Below are positions 25,991 to 34,900 of a stretch of 64,000 nucleotides of DNA, piece after piece. A model generated the notes under the pieces. The model saw only the letters and a program-made list of their open reading frames with translations, was not told the DNA's origin and ran no database searches. Both the position numbers and the translations under genes were made by a program. Location of the stretch: NCBI RefSeq assembly GCF_028736035.1, contig NZ_CP117866.1, positions 6,014,001 to 6,078,000 on the forward strand. The letters run 5' to 3'. The first letter of the stretch is position 1. Each line of letters opens with the position of its first letter. Source of the stretch: Streptomyces sp. T12 (GTDB taxonomy: Bacteria > Actinomycetota > Actinomycetes > Streptomycetales > Streptomycetaceae).

Positions 25991-27225
25991 CACCCGCTCA
26001 GCGCCTTGTCGATCTTGCCGGCCGCCGTCTTCGCCGCCGCCGAGGGGGACGCGGAGCCGGTCAGTACGGCCTGTTCCGCCTCCGCGACGGCCTGGGAGGC
26101 GTCGGCGTAGTGTGCGCCGTACTGGCGTGGACGGGCCAGGGGGAGTTGGCTCAGGAAGAGCCGCAGCGCCGGGTCGGACGCCCAGGTGCCCCGGTCCGCG
26201 AGGTCCTTGCGGGCGGGCAGGTTGCCGAAGGAGACGAGGTACGGCGTCAGGACCGACGGGCGCTGGGTGTACTCCAGCACCTCCCACGCCTTGTCCAGAT
26301 GGTCGCTGCTCGCCATCACCACCCAGTTCTCCCCGCCCAGACAGGTGGCCGCCTCCTTGTCGCGGGGCAGGGCGACGACGGCCCAGTCGAAGTCGGCCTC
26401 CTTCAGCGCGGGGATCTGCCAGGGACCGTTGATCTGCATGGCGGCGCGCTGGTTGAGGAACCGGGTGTTGACGTCCTGCTGCGTCCAGCCCACGCACTGC
26501 TCGGACAGGGAGCCCTTGGCGATCAGGTCGTCCAGGAACGACAGGGCGGTGGCGCCGTCCGTCGCGAAGGTGTCCAGGTCACCGCCCGCCTGCCACAGGA
26601 ACGGCAGGAACTGGAAGACGCCCTCCTCCGTCCTGATCGCGCTCAGCGCAAGGCCGAACCGGTCCCCGCTGGTCAGCCGCTCGGCCGCGGAGGCCAGCTC
26701 GTCCCAGGTGGTGGGCGGTCGCACGCCGGCGTCCTGGAGCATCCGGGTGTTGTAGTACAGGGCCAGGCAGTTGCTCTGGTTGGGGATGCCCAGGGTCCTG
26801 CCGTCGACCTGGCAGCCGTCCCAGGGGCCCTTGTAGTACTGGTCGGCCTGGCCCCACTGCTCGACCCGGTCGGTGAGGTCGGCGAGCAGATCGCTGCCGC
26901 CGAGCGTGTTCATGGAGACGTTGTCGACGATCGCGATGTCGGGCAGGTCGCCGGAGATCGCGCCCAGGGTGATCTGCCGTTCGAGCTCCGCGAACGGGAA
27001 CGTCCGCCGCTCGATCTTCACATCGGGCACCCCGGCCTCGATGTCCTTGATCAGACGGGTCATGCCCTCCTGGAAGTTGTCCAGCGTGAAGTAGTCCCAC
27101 CAGGTGAGGGTGGTCGTGCTCGGCTCGTCGGAGCCGCAGGAGGCCAGGGCCCCGCCGAGGCCGAGGGCAGCGACTCCCGCGCCGGCGGTACGCAGGAAGC
27201 CGCGGCGGTCGAGCGGGTACGGCAT
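25990..27225 (-). CDS. Sugar ABC transporter substrate-binding lipoprotein
   Basis: The product has 411 residues. A Tat-like signal (DRRGFLRTAGAGVAALGLGG) runs into the lipobox LASC, so it should be a lipid-anchored extracellular solute-binding protein of family 1. The mature part shows the usual TWWDYF start, the DIAIVDN strand, the NQSNCLALYYNTRML hinge and the NGPWQIPAL segment. It belongs to an operon with both permeases and a LacI-type sensor just upstream (62-bp gap). The sugar cannot be inferred from sequence. Confidence 0.93.
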   Translation of the reverse strand: MPYPLDRRGFLRTAGAGVAALGLGGALASCGSDEPSTTTLTWWDYFTLDNFQEGMTRLIKDIEAGVPDVKIERRTFPFAELERQITLGAISGDLPDIAIVDNVSMNTLGGSDLLADLTDRVEQWGQADQYYKGPWDGCQVDGRTLGIPNQSNCLALYYNTRMLQDAGVRPPTTWDELASAAERLTSGDRFGLALSAIRTEEGVFQFLPFLWQAGGDLDTFATDGATALSFLDDLIAKGSLSEQCVGWTQQDVNTRFLNQRAAMQINGPWQIPALKEADFDWAVVALPRDKEAATCLGGENWVVMASSDHLDKAWEVLEYTQRPSVLTPYLVSFGNLPARKDLADRGTWASDPALRLFLSQLPLARPRQYGAHYADASQAVAEAEQAVLTGSASPSAAAKTAAGKIDKALSG

Positions 27226-27287
27226 GCTCCCCTCCCGGGGGTGTGATCGGGGGACGTGGAATCAGCGGGCGTGGCGGAACCGGCGTA

Positions 27288-28490
27288 TCAGAAATTCACG
27301 TCGAAATCGGGGAATTCCGGCTCGGGTTCCGAACCTGGCACCGGAAGGCACCGTCCCGTGCTGGAGCGCAGGGTGATCAGGGGTTTCAGCAGGACGTGCC
27401 GGGGTGTCGAACCGGGCGAGCGCAGACGTTCCACCATCAGCTCGACGGCGACCCGGCTCATCTCCTTGGCGGGGATCTCGGCGGCGGTGAGCTGTGGCGT
27501 CACCCGCTCGGCCCAGGGACTCGCCGCCACGCCGACGACCGAGAAGTCGCGCGGCACGCTGCGGCCGTGGCGAGTCAGCCCGCGGTAGACGCCCTCCAGG
27601 GCCGCCTCGTTCATGGTGACCAGCGAGGTGGTGGCCGGCTCGTCGGCCAGGATCCGTGCCACGACCTCCTCGCCCGAGGCGAGGTCGTCGCCGCAGAGGT
27701 AGGCGTGCGGCTCGTGGCCCAGGTCCGTCATCGCGGTGACGTAGCCCTCGTGGCCGAGCCGGGCGAACCCGTAACCGCTGTTGTAGAGCTGCTCCGACCG
27801 GTTGACGAAGGCGATGTGGCGATGCCCCAGGTCGGCGAGGTGCCGTACGCATCCGATCGCCAGCCCGGCGAAGTCCAGATCGACCCAGCCCACCTCGTCG
27901 GCGCGGTGGTTGCGGCCGATGGCCACGAACGGGAAGCCCGCCTCGGCCAGATGCTCCACCCGGTCGTCCTCGCGGCGGATCTCCATCACGATCACGCCGT
28001 CCACACGGGGTCGGCTGTCGCCGCGCCGTTCGTCGTCCACACGGGGTCGGCTGTCGCCGCGCCGTTCGCCGCCCGCACGCTGTTCGCCGGTCCCGGGCCG
28101 TTCGCCGCCCGCACGAGGCCGGCCGTCCTCGCGCCGCTTCCTGTCCACCGGCCCCTCCCCTTCCACCGGCCCCTCCCCTTCCACCGGCCGCCCCCCGTCC
28201 AGCGGCCGCCCCCCGTCCACCGGCCGCTCCCCATCCACGGGCCCCTCCCCTTCCACCGGCCGCTCCCCGACCATCCGCCGGAACGAGGCGTCGGCGTCCG
28301 TGCCGGCGGGGGAGAGCAGCACGTCGTAGCCGTACGGCGTCGCGGCCTCGGCGACGCCGCCGATGAACGCGAGCTGCATGGTGGTGTAGACCCGGCCCCG
28401 CCCGGCCGGGGGGTAGAGCAGCCCGAGCGTGTGTGTGGTGGCCCCGCCCCCGGTCGGCGGTGTCGTCGCCTCGCCCGTGCGCTCGGTCAT
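27288..28490 (-). CDS. LacI-type sugar-sensor domain without a helix-turn-helix, with a large repeat insertion
   Basis: The product has 400 residues. It starts at ATG 28490, 2 bp after the stop of the phosphatase gene. From residue 20 it matches the effector domain of LacI/GalR regulators (HTLGLLYPPAG, QLAFIGGVAEAATPYGYDV, VDGVIVMEI, FPFVAIGRN, LADLGHRHIAFVNRS). The N-terminal helix-turn-helix and hinge of the family are missing, replaced by about 19 disordered residues. Between MVGER and RVDGVIV there is an 84-residue low-complexity insert (about 78-161) of Gly, Glu, Arg, Pro and Asp. Without DNA-binding residues it may be a decayed regulator or act by protein contact. Confidence 0.8.
   Translation of the reverse strand: MTERTGEATTPPTGGGATTHTLGLLYPPAGRGRVYTTMQLAFIGGVAEAATPYGYDVLLSPAGTDADASFRRMVGERPVEGEGPVDGERPVDGGRPLDGGRPVEGEGPVEGEGPVDRKRREDGRPRAGGERPGTGEQRAGGERRGDSRPRVDDERRGDSRPRVDGVIVMEIRREDDRVEHLAEAGFPFVAIGRNHRADEVGWVDLDFAGLAIGCVRHLADLGHRHIAFVNRSEQLYNSGYGFARLGHEGYVTAMTDLGHEPHAYLCGDDLASGEEVVARILADEPATTSLVTMNEAALEGVYRGLTRHGRSVPRDFSVVGVAASPWAERVTPQLTAAEIPAKEMSRVAVELMVERLRSPGSTPRHVLLKPLITLRSSTGRCLPVPGSEPEPEFPDFDVNF
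28008..28259 (-). repeat. Tandem-repeat insertion in the LacI-type sensor gene
   Basis: Two 36-bp copies begin at 27999 and 28035 (encoding ERRGDSRPRVD). On the far side are about seven 18-bp units encoding variants of RPVDGG, RPLDGG and GPVEGE. All lengths are multiples of 3, which keeps the frame open. Confidence 0.8.
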
Positions 28491-28492
28491 GG

Positions 28493-30865
28493 TCAGCCGA
28501 CGGGGAGGGGCTGTTCGGCCCAGATCGTCTTGCCGGTGGGGGTCTGGCGGGTGCCCCAGCCCTGGGTGAGCTGGGCGACCATGTGCAGCCCTCGGCCGCC
28601 CTCGTCGTAGGTCCGGGCCCGGCGCAGATGGGGGGCCGTGCTGCTGGCGTCGGACACCTCGCAGATCAGGGTGCGGTCCCGGATCAGGCGCAGCCCGATC
28701 GGTACGTCGCCGTAGCGGATGGCGTTGGTGACCAGCTCGCTCACCACCAGCTCGGTGACGAACGCCGCCTCCTGAAGGCCCCAGGCGGCGAGCTGCCGGG
28801 AGGCCTGCGCGCGGGCGTCGGCCACGATCGCGGGGTCGGACGGCAGGGCCCAGGCGGCGACCTGGTCGGCGTGCAGGGCGCGGGTGCGGGCGAGCAGGAG
28901 GGCCACGTCGTCGGAGGGGCTCTCCGGGAGCATGGTCTTGAGGATGGCGTCGCAGGTGACCTCCAGCGACGGCACCGGGGAGGCCAGGGCCGCGCAGAGC
29001 CGTTCCAGGCCGACGCCGACATCGCGCTCACGGGCGATCAGACCGTCGGTGTAGAAGGCGAGCAGGCTGCCCTCGGGCAGCTCCAGCTCGGTCGCCTCGA
29101 AGGGCAGCCCGCCGACGCCGAGCAGCGGACCGGGCGTCAGGTGGACCACGCTGACCGACCCGTCGGGCAGCAGCACGGCGGGCGGGACGTGGCCGGCGCT
29201 GGCGAGGGTGCAGATCCGGGAGACGGGGTCGTAGACGCCGTACAGGCAGGTCGCGCCGATCCCACCGGTGTACGGCAGGTCGCGGACGGTGCTGTCGTCG
29301 TCCGAGGTGAGGTGGGTGACCAGGTCGTCGAGGTGGGTGAGCAGCTCGTCCGGGGGGAGGTCCACGTCGGCGAGGGTGCGCACGGCGGTACGCAGCCGGC
29401 CCATGGTGGCGGAGGCGTGGATGCCGTGCCCGACGACATCGCCGACGACCAGCGCGACACGGGTGCCCGACAGCGGGACGACATCGAACCAGTCGCCGCC
29501 CACGCCGGCCCCCGTGCCGGCCGGCAGATAGCGGTACGCCACCTCGACGGCCGCCTGTTTCGGCAGGTCGCGGGGGAGCAGGCTGCGCTGGAGGGTGAGC
29601 GCGTTGGTGCGCTCGCGGGTGTAGCGACGGGCGTTGTCCACGCCGACGGCCGCCCGGCCCGCGAGTTCCTCGGCGAGGATCAGGTCGTCCTGCTGGAAGG
29701 GCGGGGAGTTCTTGCTGCGGACGAAGACCGCGACCCCGAGGGTGATGCCGCGGGCCCGCAGCGGGGTGGCCATGACCGAGTGGAAGCCGTGTTCCCGGAC
29801 GATGGCACCCCGCGCCTCGTGCTCGGTGACCCACCGTTGGAAGTCGGGGTCCCCCTTGCCGCTGAGGACCGGTCGCCCGCTGGTCAGGGAGCGGGCGGGC
29901 GGCGAGAACGGGGGATAGGTGTCGATCCCGCCGAGTTCGACGGCTGCCTCCGGAACGCCCCCGCCCTCGGCGGCCGACTGGTGGGCGACCCGGCGCAGCA
30001 CCACGGCGGCGTCGACCGGCCCCGGCACCGGCTCCTCCCCGCGGATCACCGAGTCGAGCAGGTCCACGCTGGCGAAGTCGGCGAGCCGCGGGACGGCCAG
30101 ATCGGCGAGCTCCTGGGCGGTGCGGCTGACGTTCAGGGTGGTGCCGATGCGGGTGCCCGCCTCGTTCAGCAGGGCCAGCCGCTGCCGGGCGGCGTACTGC
30201 TCGCTGCTGTCGAAGGCGGCGGTGCCGACCCCGGCGACCTCGCCGGACTCGGGGTCCCGCACGGGCCACAGCTCGACGATCCAGGAGCGCTGCCGGGCGG
30301 CCGCGGCCGGCGCCGGGGCGAACCCCTCGTACCGCATCGGCATGGCCTCCTCGGCGACCCGCCGGACACACCTGAGGAATCCTTCGTCGGAGCGGGCCTC
30401 GCCGAGCGGGTCGGCCTCCGCGCCGGCGTTCAGCCGCCACGATCCCGACGCGGCGCTGTAGGTGGACAGGGCGATCGAGGACTGGGCGAAGGCCCACTCC
30501 ACCATCCACCGGTCGCGCTGCGACGCGGGCGTTCCGGTGGTGGCGGTGACGACGAACGCCTGGGTCGCGCCGTCGCCGTCCAGGGAGGGCTGGGCGTGCA
30601 GGGTCAGTTCGACGTGGTGGCCGTCGCGGTGCCTCAGCGCCGCCGTGCCGCTCCACTCCTGGGAGCCGACGGGGGAGAAGCCGGTCGCCCCCCGGTCCAC
30701 GAGGAGGTCGGCCGCGGCCCGCCCCACGACCTCGGAGGCGCGGTACCCCAGCAGCCGCCGGGCACCCTCGCTCCACCCCGTGAGGATGCCCTCGACGCCG
30801 ATGGTGGCTGTCGCGGCATCTGGTGACCACCCGTAGTGACCGAGGTTCTGATCAAAAGTGGTCAT
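28493..30865 (-). CDS. PAS-GAF-PP2C(SpoIIE)-ATPase regulator of the RsbU/anti-sigma type
   Basis: The product has 790 residues. Two PAS-like regions (from about 20 and 130) come first, then a GAF domain (about 240-410), then a SpoIIE/PP2C Ser phosphatase (GVGGDWFDVVPL, VVGDVVGHGIHASATM, LAFYTDGLIARERD), then a C-terminal HATPase_c_2 domain (VVSELVTNAIRYG, DEGGRGLHMV). These proteins both dephosphorylate anti-anti-sigma factors and act as anti-sigma kinases. No antagonist gene is adjacent. The start ATG 30865 has little ribosome-binding sequence. Its stop is 2 bp before the LacI-type sensor, so it heads an operon running into the sugar transporter. Confidence 0.92.
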   Translation of the reverse strand: MTTFDQNLGHYGWSPDAATATIGVEGILTGWSEGARRLLGYRASEVVGRAAADLLVDRGATGFSPVGSQEWSGTAALRHRDGHHVELTLHAQPSLDGDGATQAFVVTATTGTPASQRDRWMVEWAFAQSSIALSTYSAASGSWRLNAGAEADPLGEARSDEGFLRCVRRVAEEAMPMRYEGFAPAPAAAARQRSWIVELWPVRDPESGEVAGVGTAAFDSSEQYAARQRLALLNEAGTRIGTTLNVSRTAQELADLAVPRLADFASVDLLDSVIRGEEPVPGPVDAAVVLRRVAHQSAAEGGGVPEAAVELGGIDTYPPFSPPARSLTSGRPVLSGKGDPDFQRWVTEHEARGAIVREHGFHSVMATPLRARGITLGVAVFVRSKNSPPFQQDDLILAEELAGRAAVGVDNARRYTRERTNALTLQRSLLPRDLPKQAAVEVAYRYLPAGTGAGVGGDWFDVVPLSGTRVALVVGDVVGHGIHASATMGRLRTAVRTLADVDLPPDELLTHLDDLVTHLTSDDDSTVRDLPYTGGIGATCLYGVYDPVSRICTLASAGHVPPAVLLPDGSVSVVHLTPGPLLGVGGLPFEATELELPEGSLLAFYTDGLIARERDVGVGLERLCAALASPVPSLEVTCDAILKTMLPESPSDDVALLLARTRALHADQVAAWALPSDPAIVADARAQASRQLAAWGLQEAAFVTELVVSELVTNAIRYGDVPIGLRLIRDRTLICEVSDASSTAPHLRRARTYDEGGRGLHMVAQLTQGWGTRQTPTGKTIWAEQPLPVG

Positions 30866-31097
30866 TATGGCTCAATTCGCGGTGGTGATGTTACTCACGG
30901 TTCCAGCGTGCGCGTTGCGCGAGAATCGGACAAGTCGGATTCCCGTGCATGAATTTCTGCCCTGAGGGCCGGGGCGGAGACGGCGGGACGACAGCTGGAC
31001 GACGGTGGGAAGGCCGCTGGACGGCGGTGGGAAGACTGCGGGAGGACCGCGGGAAGACGGCGCGGAGATGGTGCGGAGACGGGTGGAGGAGTTCGCG

Positions 31098-31499
31098 ATG
31101 GGTTATTCCGGTACGCCGCTCGCCAGGAAGATCGGCATCAAGCCGGGCCACCGGGTCCGGCTCTGTCACGCGCCCGCACGCTGGGACATTCCCGGGTTGC
31201 CGGAGGGCTGCGACGTGGCTGAGGGAAGCCCGCGGGGCGCGGACGTCGCCGTCGCGTTCTATCGGTCGTACGGCGATCTCGTTGCCGAAGGCCCGGGGCT
31301 GGTCGGCGAACTCGCCGACGACGCCATGCTCTGGATCGCCTGGCCCCGCCGGGCGGCCGGCCACGTCAGCGACATCACCGAGAACGCGCTGCGGGACCTC
31401 TTCCTCCCGCTCGGCGTGGTCGACGTGAAGGTCGCGGCGCTGGGGGAGAGCTGGTCGGGCCTGAAGTTCGTACGGCGCAGGGAGAACCGCCGCGCATAA
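31098..31499 (+). CDS. DUF3052-family protein
   Basis: The product has 133 residues. ATG 31098 follows GGAGGAG. The start GYSGTPLARKIGIKPGHRV and the later WIAWPRRAAGHVSDITENALRDLFL and GLVDVKVAALGESWSGLKFVRR-type segments are characteristic of DUF3052, a small soluble protein common in actinobacteria with a swapped-hairpin-like N-terminus. The biochemical role is unknown. It is divergent from the phosphatase gene and ends at a strong terminator. Confidence 0.88.
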   Translation: MGYSGTPLARKIGIKPGHRVRLCHAPARWDIPGLPEGCDVAEGSPRGADVAVAFYRSYGDLVAEGPGLVGELADDAMLWIAWPRRAAGHVSDITENALRDLFLPLGVVDVKVAALGESWSGLKFVRRRENRRA

Positions 31500-31505
31500 C
31501 CCGTC

Positions 31506-31570
31506 GGGGGGAGAGGGGGAGGGGAGGGAGAACAAGGGAGGAGGGGGGAGGAGGGGGAGGAGGGAAGGGA
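31506..31570 (+). repeat. Polypurine G-rich tract
   Basis: Sixty-four of 65 bases are purines on the + strand, with many runs of three to six G. Several overlapping G4-type patterns are possible. It lies between the DUF3052 stop codon and the terminator hairpin. Confidence 0.85.
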
Positions 31571-31571
31571 C

Positions 31572-31610
31572 GCGGGTCCCGGTCGCTCACCTCCGCCGAC
31601 CGGGACCCGC
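31572..31610 (+). terminator. Terminator hairpin after the DUF3052 gene
   Basis: A perfect 14-bp stem (31572-31585 with 31597-31610) encloses an 11-nt loop. It directly follows the polypurine tract. Confidence 0.8.
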
Positions 31611-31974
31611 ATGCGTCCCCGGATCCGGCCGCGGCGGCGACACTCCCCCGAGTTACGCGTTGTACGCGCGCGCCGTCGGGCCAGATCCGATGAAGTGATC
31701 ACATCAGGTCGCACCAACGGATCGCTAACATGTGGCCAACGGCGCTCCGTTTCGAGGTCGTTCGGTTGGCGCGAAGTCGACGGACGATAACGGGAAATGG
31801 CCCGGCGGGGAACGGTTTTCCCGTCAGGGGCGTCGAGAAGGGTGGCGGGAAACCGTCGTGCAAGGGGCGTATCTCCGCCAGGCGCGGCGTTTTTCCGTGC
31901 CGTGTGGATGTTCGTCGTGGAGCGCGAGGGTGGGTGCGAGTGCGGGCCCGCCGCGAGGGAAGGCAGTGGGCGGC
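31611..31974 (+). other. Long leader before the SARP-type regulator
   Basis: This stretch of 364 bp has no gene I can support. The frame of the SARP gene is open from 31732, but the translated part has no domain and is rich in Arg and Gly, so I treat it as leader. GAGGGAAGG at 31955-31963 is the likely ribosome-binding site. Confidence 0.5.
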
Positions 31975-34900
31975 GTGAAGCGGTGCGGGCTGCGGTTCGG
32001 ACTGCTGGGGCCGCCGGTTGTGTACGAGGTCGAGAGCGGGTCCTGCGACGGCCGGGACTCTGACGGTCAGGACCCTGACGGCCGGGACTTCGACGGCCGG
32101 GACTCCCACGGTGCTTCGTCGGCGGCGACCGACCGCGCTGTCCGGACCATCCGCAGCCCCAAGGTGCGTGCCCTGCTCGCCGCGCTGCTGCTCGAAGGCG
32201 GCCGGGTCGTCTCCGTGGAATCGCTGACGGACGTGCTGTGGGGCGGGGCGCCGCCCGCGTCCGCGCGTGCCTCGCTGCACAACCACGTGGCCCGGCTGCG
32301 GCGACTGCTCGACGACCCCGAACGGCTGCGGGCGGTGCCGCCCGGCTATGTGCTGCGCGTCGACGAAGGCGAGCTGGACGTCGACGTCTTCGTGAGCCGC
32401 GTCGCTGCGGCCCGCGCCGCGCACGTCGCGCGGGACTGGGAGCGCACGGTGCGCGAGTGCACGGCAGCGCTCGCGCTGTGGCGGGGCACGCCCCTGTCCG
32501 GCCTGCCCGCCGAGGTGGGCGGTTACGCGCTGGTACAGCGCCTGCACGAGGCCCGGCTGCTGCTCCTGGAGTGGCGCTACGACGCCGAGCTGACCGTGGC
32601 CGGCCCACGACTTGACGCCCTCGTACCCGAACTGGCCGCACTCGCCGCCGAGCACCCCCTACGGGAGTCCTTCCAACGCCACCTGATGCTCGCCCTGCAC
32701 CGAACGGGCCGACGCGCCGAGGCCTTGGCCGTCCACCGCGATCTGCGTACGCGCCTGGTCGAGGAGCTTGGTGTGGAGCCGGGGGTTGGGGTGCGAGAGG
32801 CGCATATGGAGGTGTTGCGGGGGGCGGGGGATGTCGGTGGTGCGGAGCGCGCCGTGGGGTCGGTCGCGGGGGACGGGGCCGGTCGTGGGGTGCGTGGTGT
32901 AGCTGCGGGCTCTGGCGGGCGCGAGGTGCGTGGGGCTGAGGAGGGGGCGGTTGATCGCGGGCTGCAGCAGGCCGCGATGGGCTCGGCCGACCTTGAGCTG
33001 CCGAGGCACGCGGTCGGCTCGGCCGACCCTGAGCTGGCGAGGCAGACGTTCGGCTCGGCCGACCCTGAGTTGCAAAGGCCCTCGGAGGGCTCAGCCGGCC
33101 GTGACGATGACGCCCTCCGGGGCACCGCCCACGCCGCCACCTCCCCCGCAGGCGACGCGCTCCGCAGCACCGCCGCCCCTGAAGCTACGCGCGATGACGA
33201 CGCCCTCCGGCGCCCCACGCCCGCCGACGCCTTCCGCGAGACTGACGCGTCGGCCGTTCCGGGCCTACGTGAGCCGGACACCCTGGCTGCTGCGGTCGTC
33301 CGGGATTCGGATGCGCCCGTCGGCTCGGCCCCTCGCGAGACGAACGTCCTCGCTGCCCGGCCGGTCCCGGAATCGGACGGGCCCGCGACCTCGGCCCTCC
33401 GCGACACGGACGCCCTGCCTGCCCAGGCCCTCCGGGAATCGCCCCCGCTGGCCGCGGCCGCAGCCGCAGCCGCAGGCCCAGCCCCAGCCCTCCGCGCGAC
33501 GGATACGTCGACCACCCCACCCCTCCAGGAACTTCCCGCGCCCGCCACACCCGCCACTCCCGGCGCCCTCGCCACTTCCGGCGCCCTCGCCACTTCCGGC
33601 GCCCTCGCCACTTCCGGCGCCCCCGCCACCCCCGGCGCCCCCGCCATCCCCGCCACCCCCGCCGCTCCCTCCACCCCAGCCCCCCACCAAGCGGAGGACA
33701 CACCACCCACCCCACCCCAGCAGCCCGCGCCGCCACCACCACCCCGCCCCGCCCAACTCCCCCCACCCCCGGCCTACTTCACCGGCCGTACCGCAGTACT
33801 CACCGACCTGCGCCGTACCCTCGCCCTCGCTCCCACGCGTCAACCCACCGTCGCGGTCGCCGTGATCAGCGGCATGGCCGGCGTCGGCAAGAGCGCGCTC
33901 GCGCTGCAGGCCGCGCACGGGCTGGCGAATCGTTTCCTCGACGGTCAGCTCTACGTCAACCTGCACGGCGCCACTCCCGGCATGCCCCCGCTCACCCCCG
34001 GCCAGGCGCTCGCCGCACTGCTCCGTGACCTCGGCGCCGACCCCCGCTCCATCCCCGAACACCCGGACGCGGCCGCCGCCTTGCTGCGCTCGCTGCTCGC
34101 CCCGACCCGCACCCTCATGGTCCTGGACGACGCCGCGAACGCCGCTCAGGTACGCCCGCTGCTCCCGGCAGGCCCCGGCTGCGCCGTGATCGTCACCAGC
34201 CGCTCCCCGCTGACGGCCCTGGACGGCGCCCGCCGCTTCCCGCTCACGCCCCTGACCGCGGAGGACAGCGCGGCCCTGCTGAGGGCGGCGTCGGGACGCG
34301 ACATGCGAGACGGGCAGGATGGCCCGGACGTGCTGAACACGCGGGGCCGGCAGAGCGGACGGACCCGACAGGACGAGCAGGGCGCACAGCACCACCCCGG
34401 CGCAGAGCACCACCACCCCCGCGCACAGCACCACCCCCGCGCACAGCACCACCCCGACGAACGAGACCCCCACACAGGACCAGACCCCCGTGCCGATCAC
34501 GACGGCCTCGACGCCACCCACCCCCTCATCGAGCTCACCGGCCGCCTCCCGCTCGCCCTCCGCGTCGTCGCCGCCCGCCTGGCCGCCCGCCGTGCCCTCA
34601 CCCTCGACGTGCTCGCCGATCAACTGGCCGCCGCCGAGAGCCGGTTGCACCACCTGGAGTACGACGACCTCAGCGTCCGCCGCTCCCTCGCCGTCGCCCA
34701 CGACGCCCTCGCCGCCTCCGACCACGAGGCCGACCGGGACGCGGCGCTCGCCCTGCGCCGCATCGGCGCCGTCGACCTGCCCGCGTACGGCGCACCCCTG
34801 CTGGCCCGCCTGACCGGCACCAACGAGCGCCGTGCCGAGGCCGCCCTCGACCGACTCGTCGACGTGGCCCTCCTGGAGGAGATCGCGTACGGCCGCTACG

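Noticed and set aside
28140..28270. The C-rich repeat in the LacI-type gene as a CRISPR or an origin iteron set
   Set aside because: The units are 18 bp, adjacent, without spacers, and in frame with the coding sequence.
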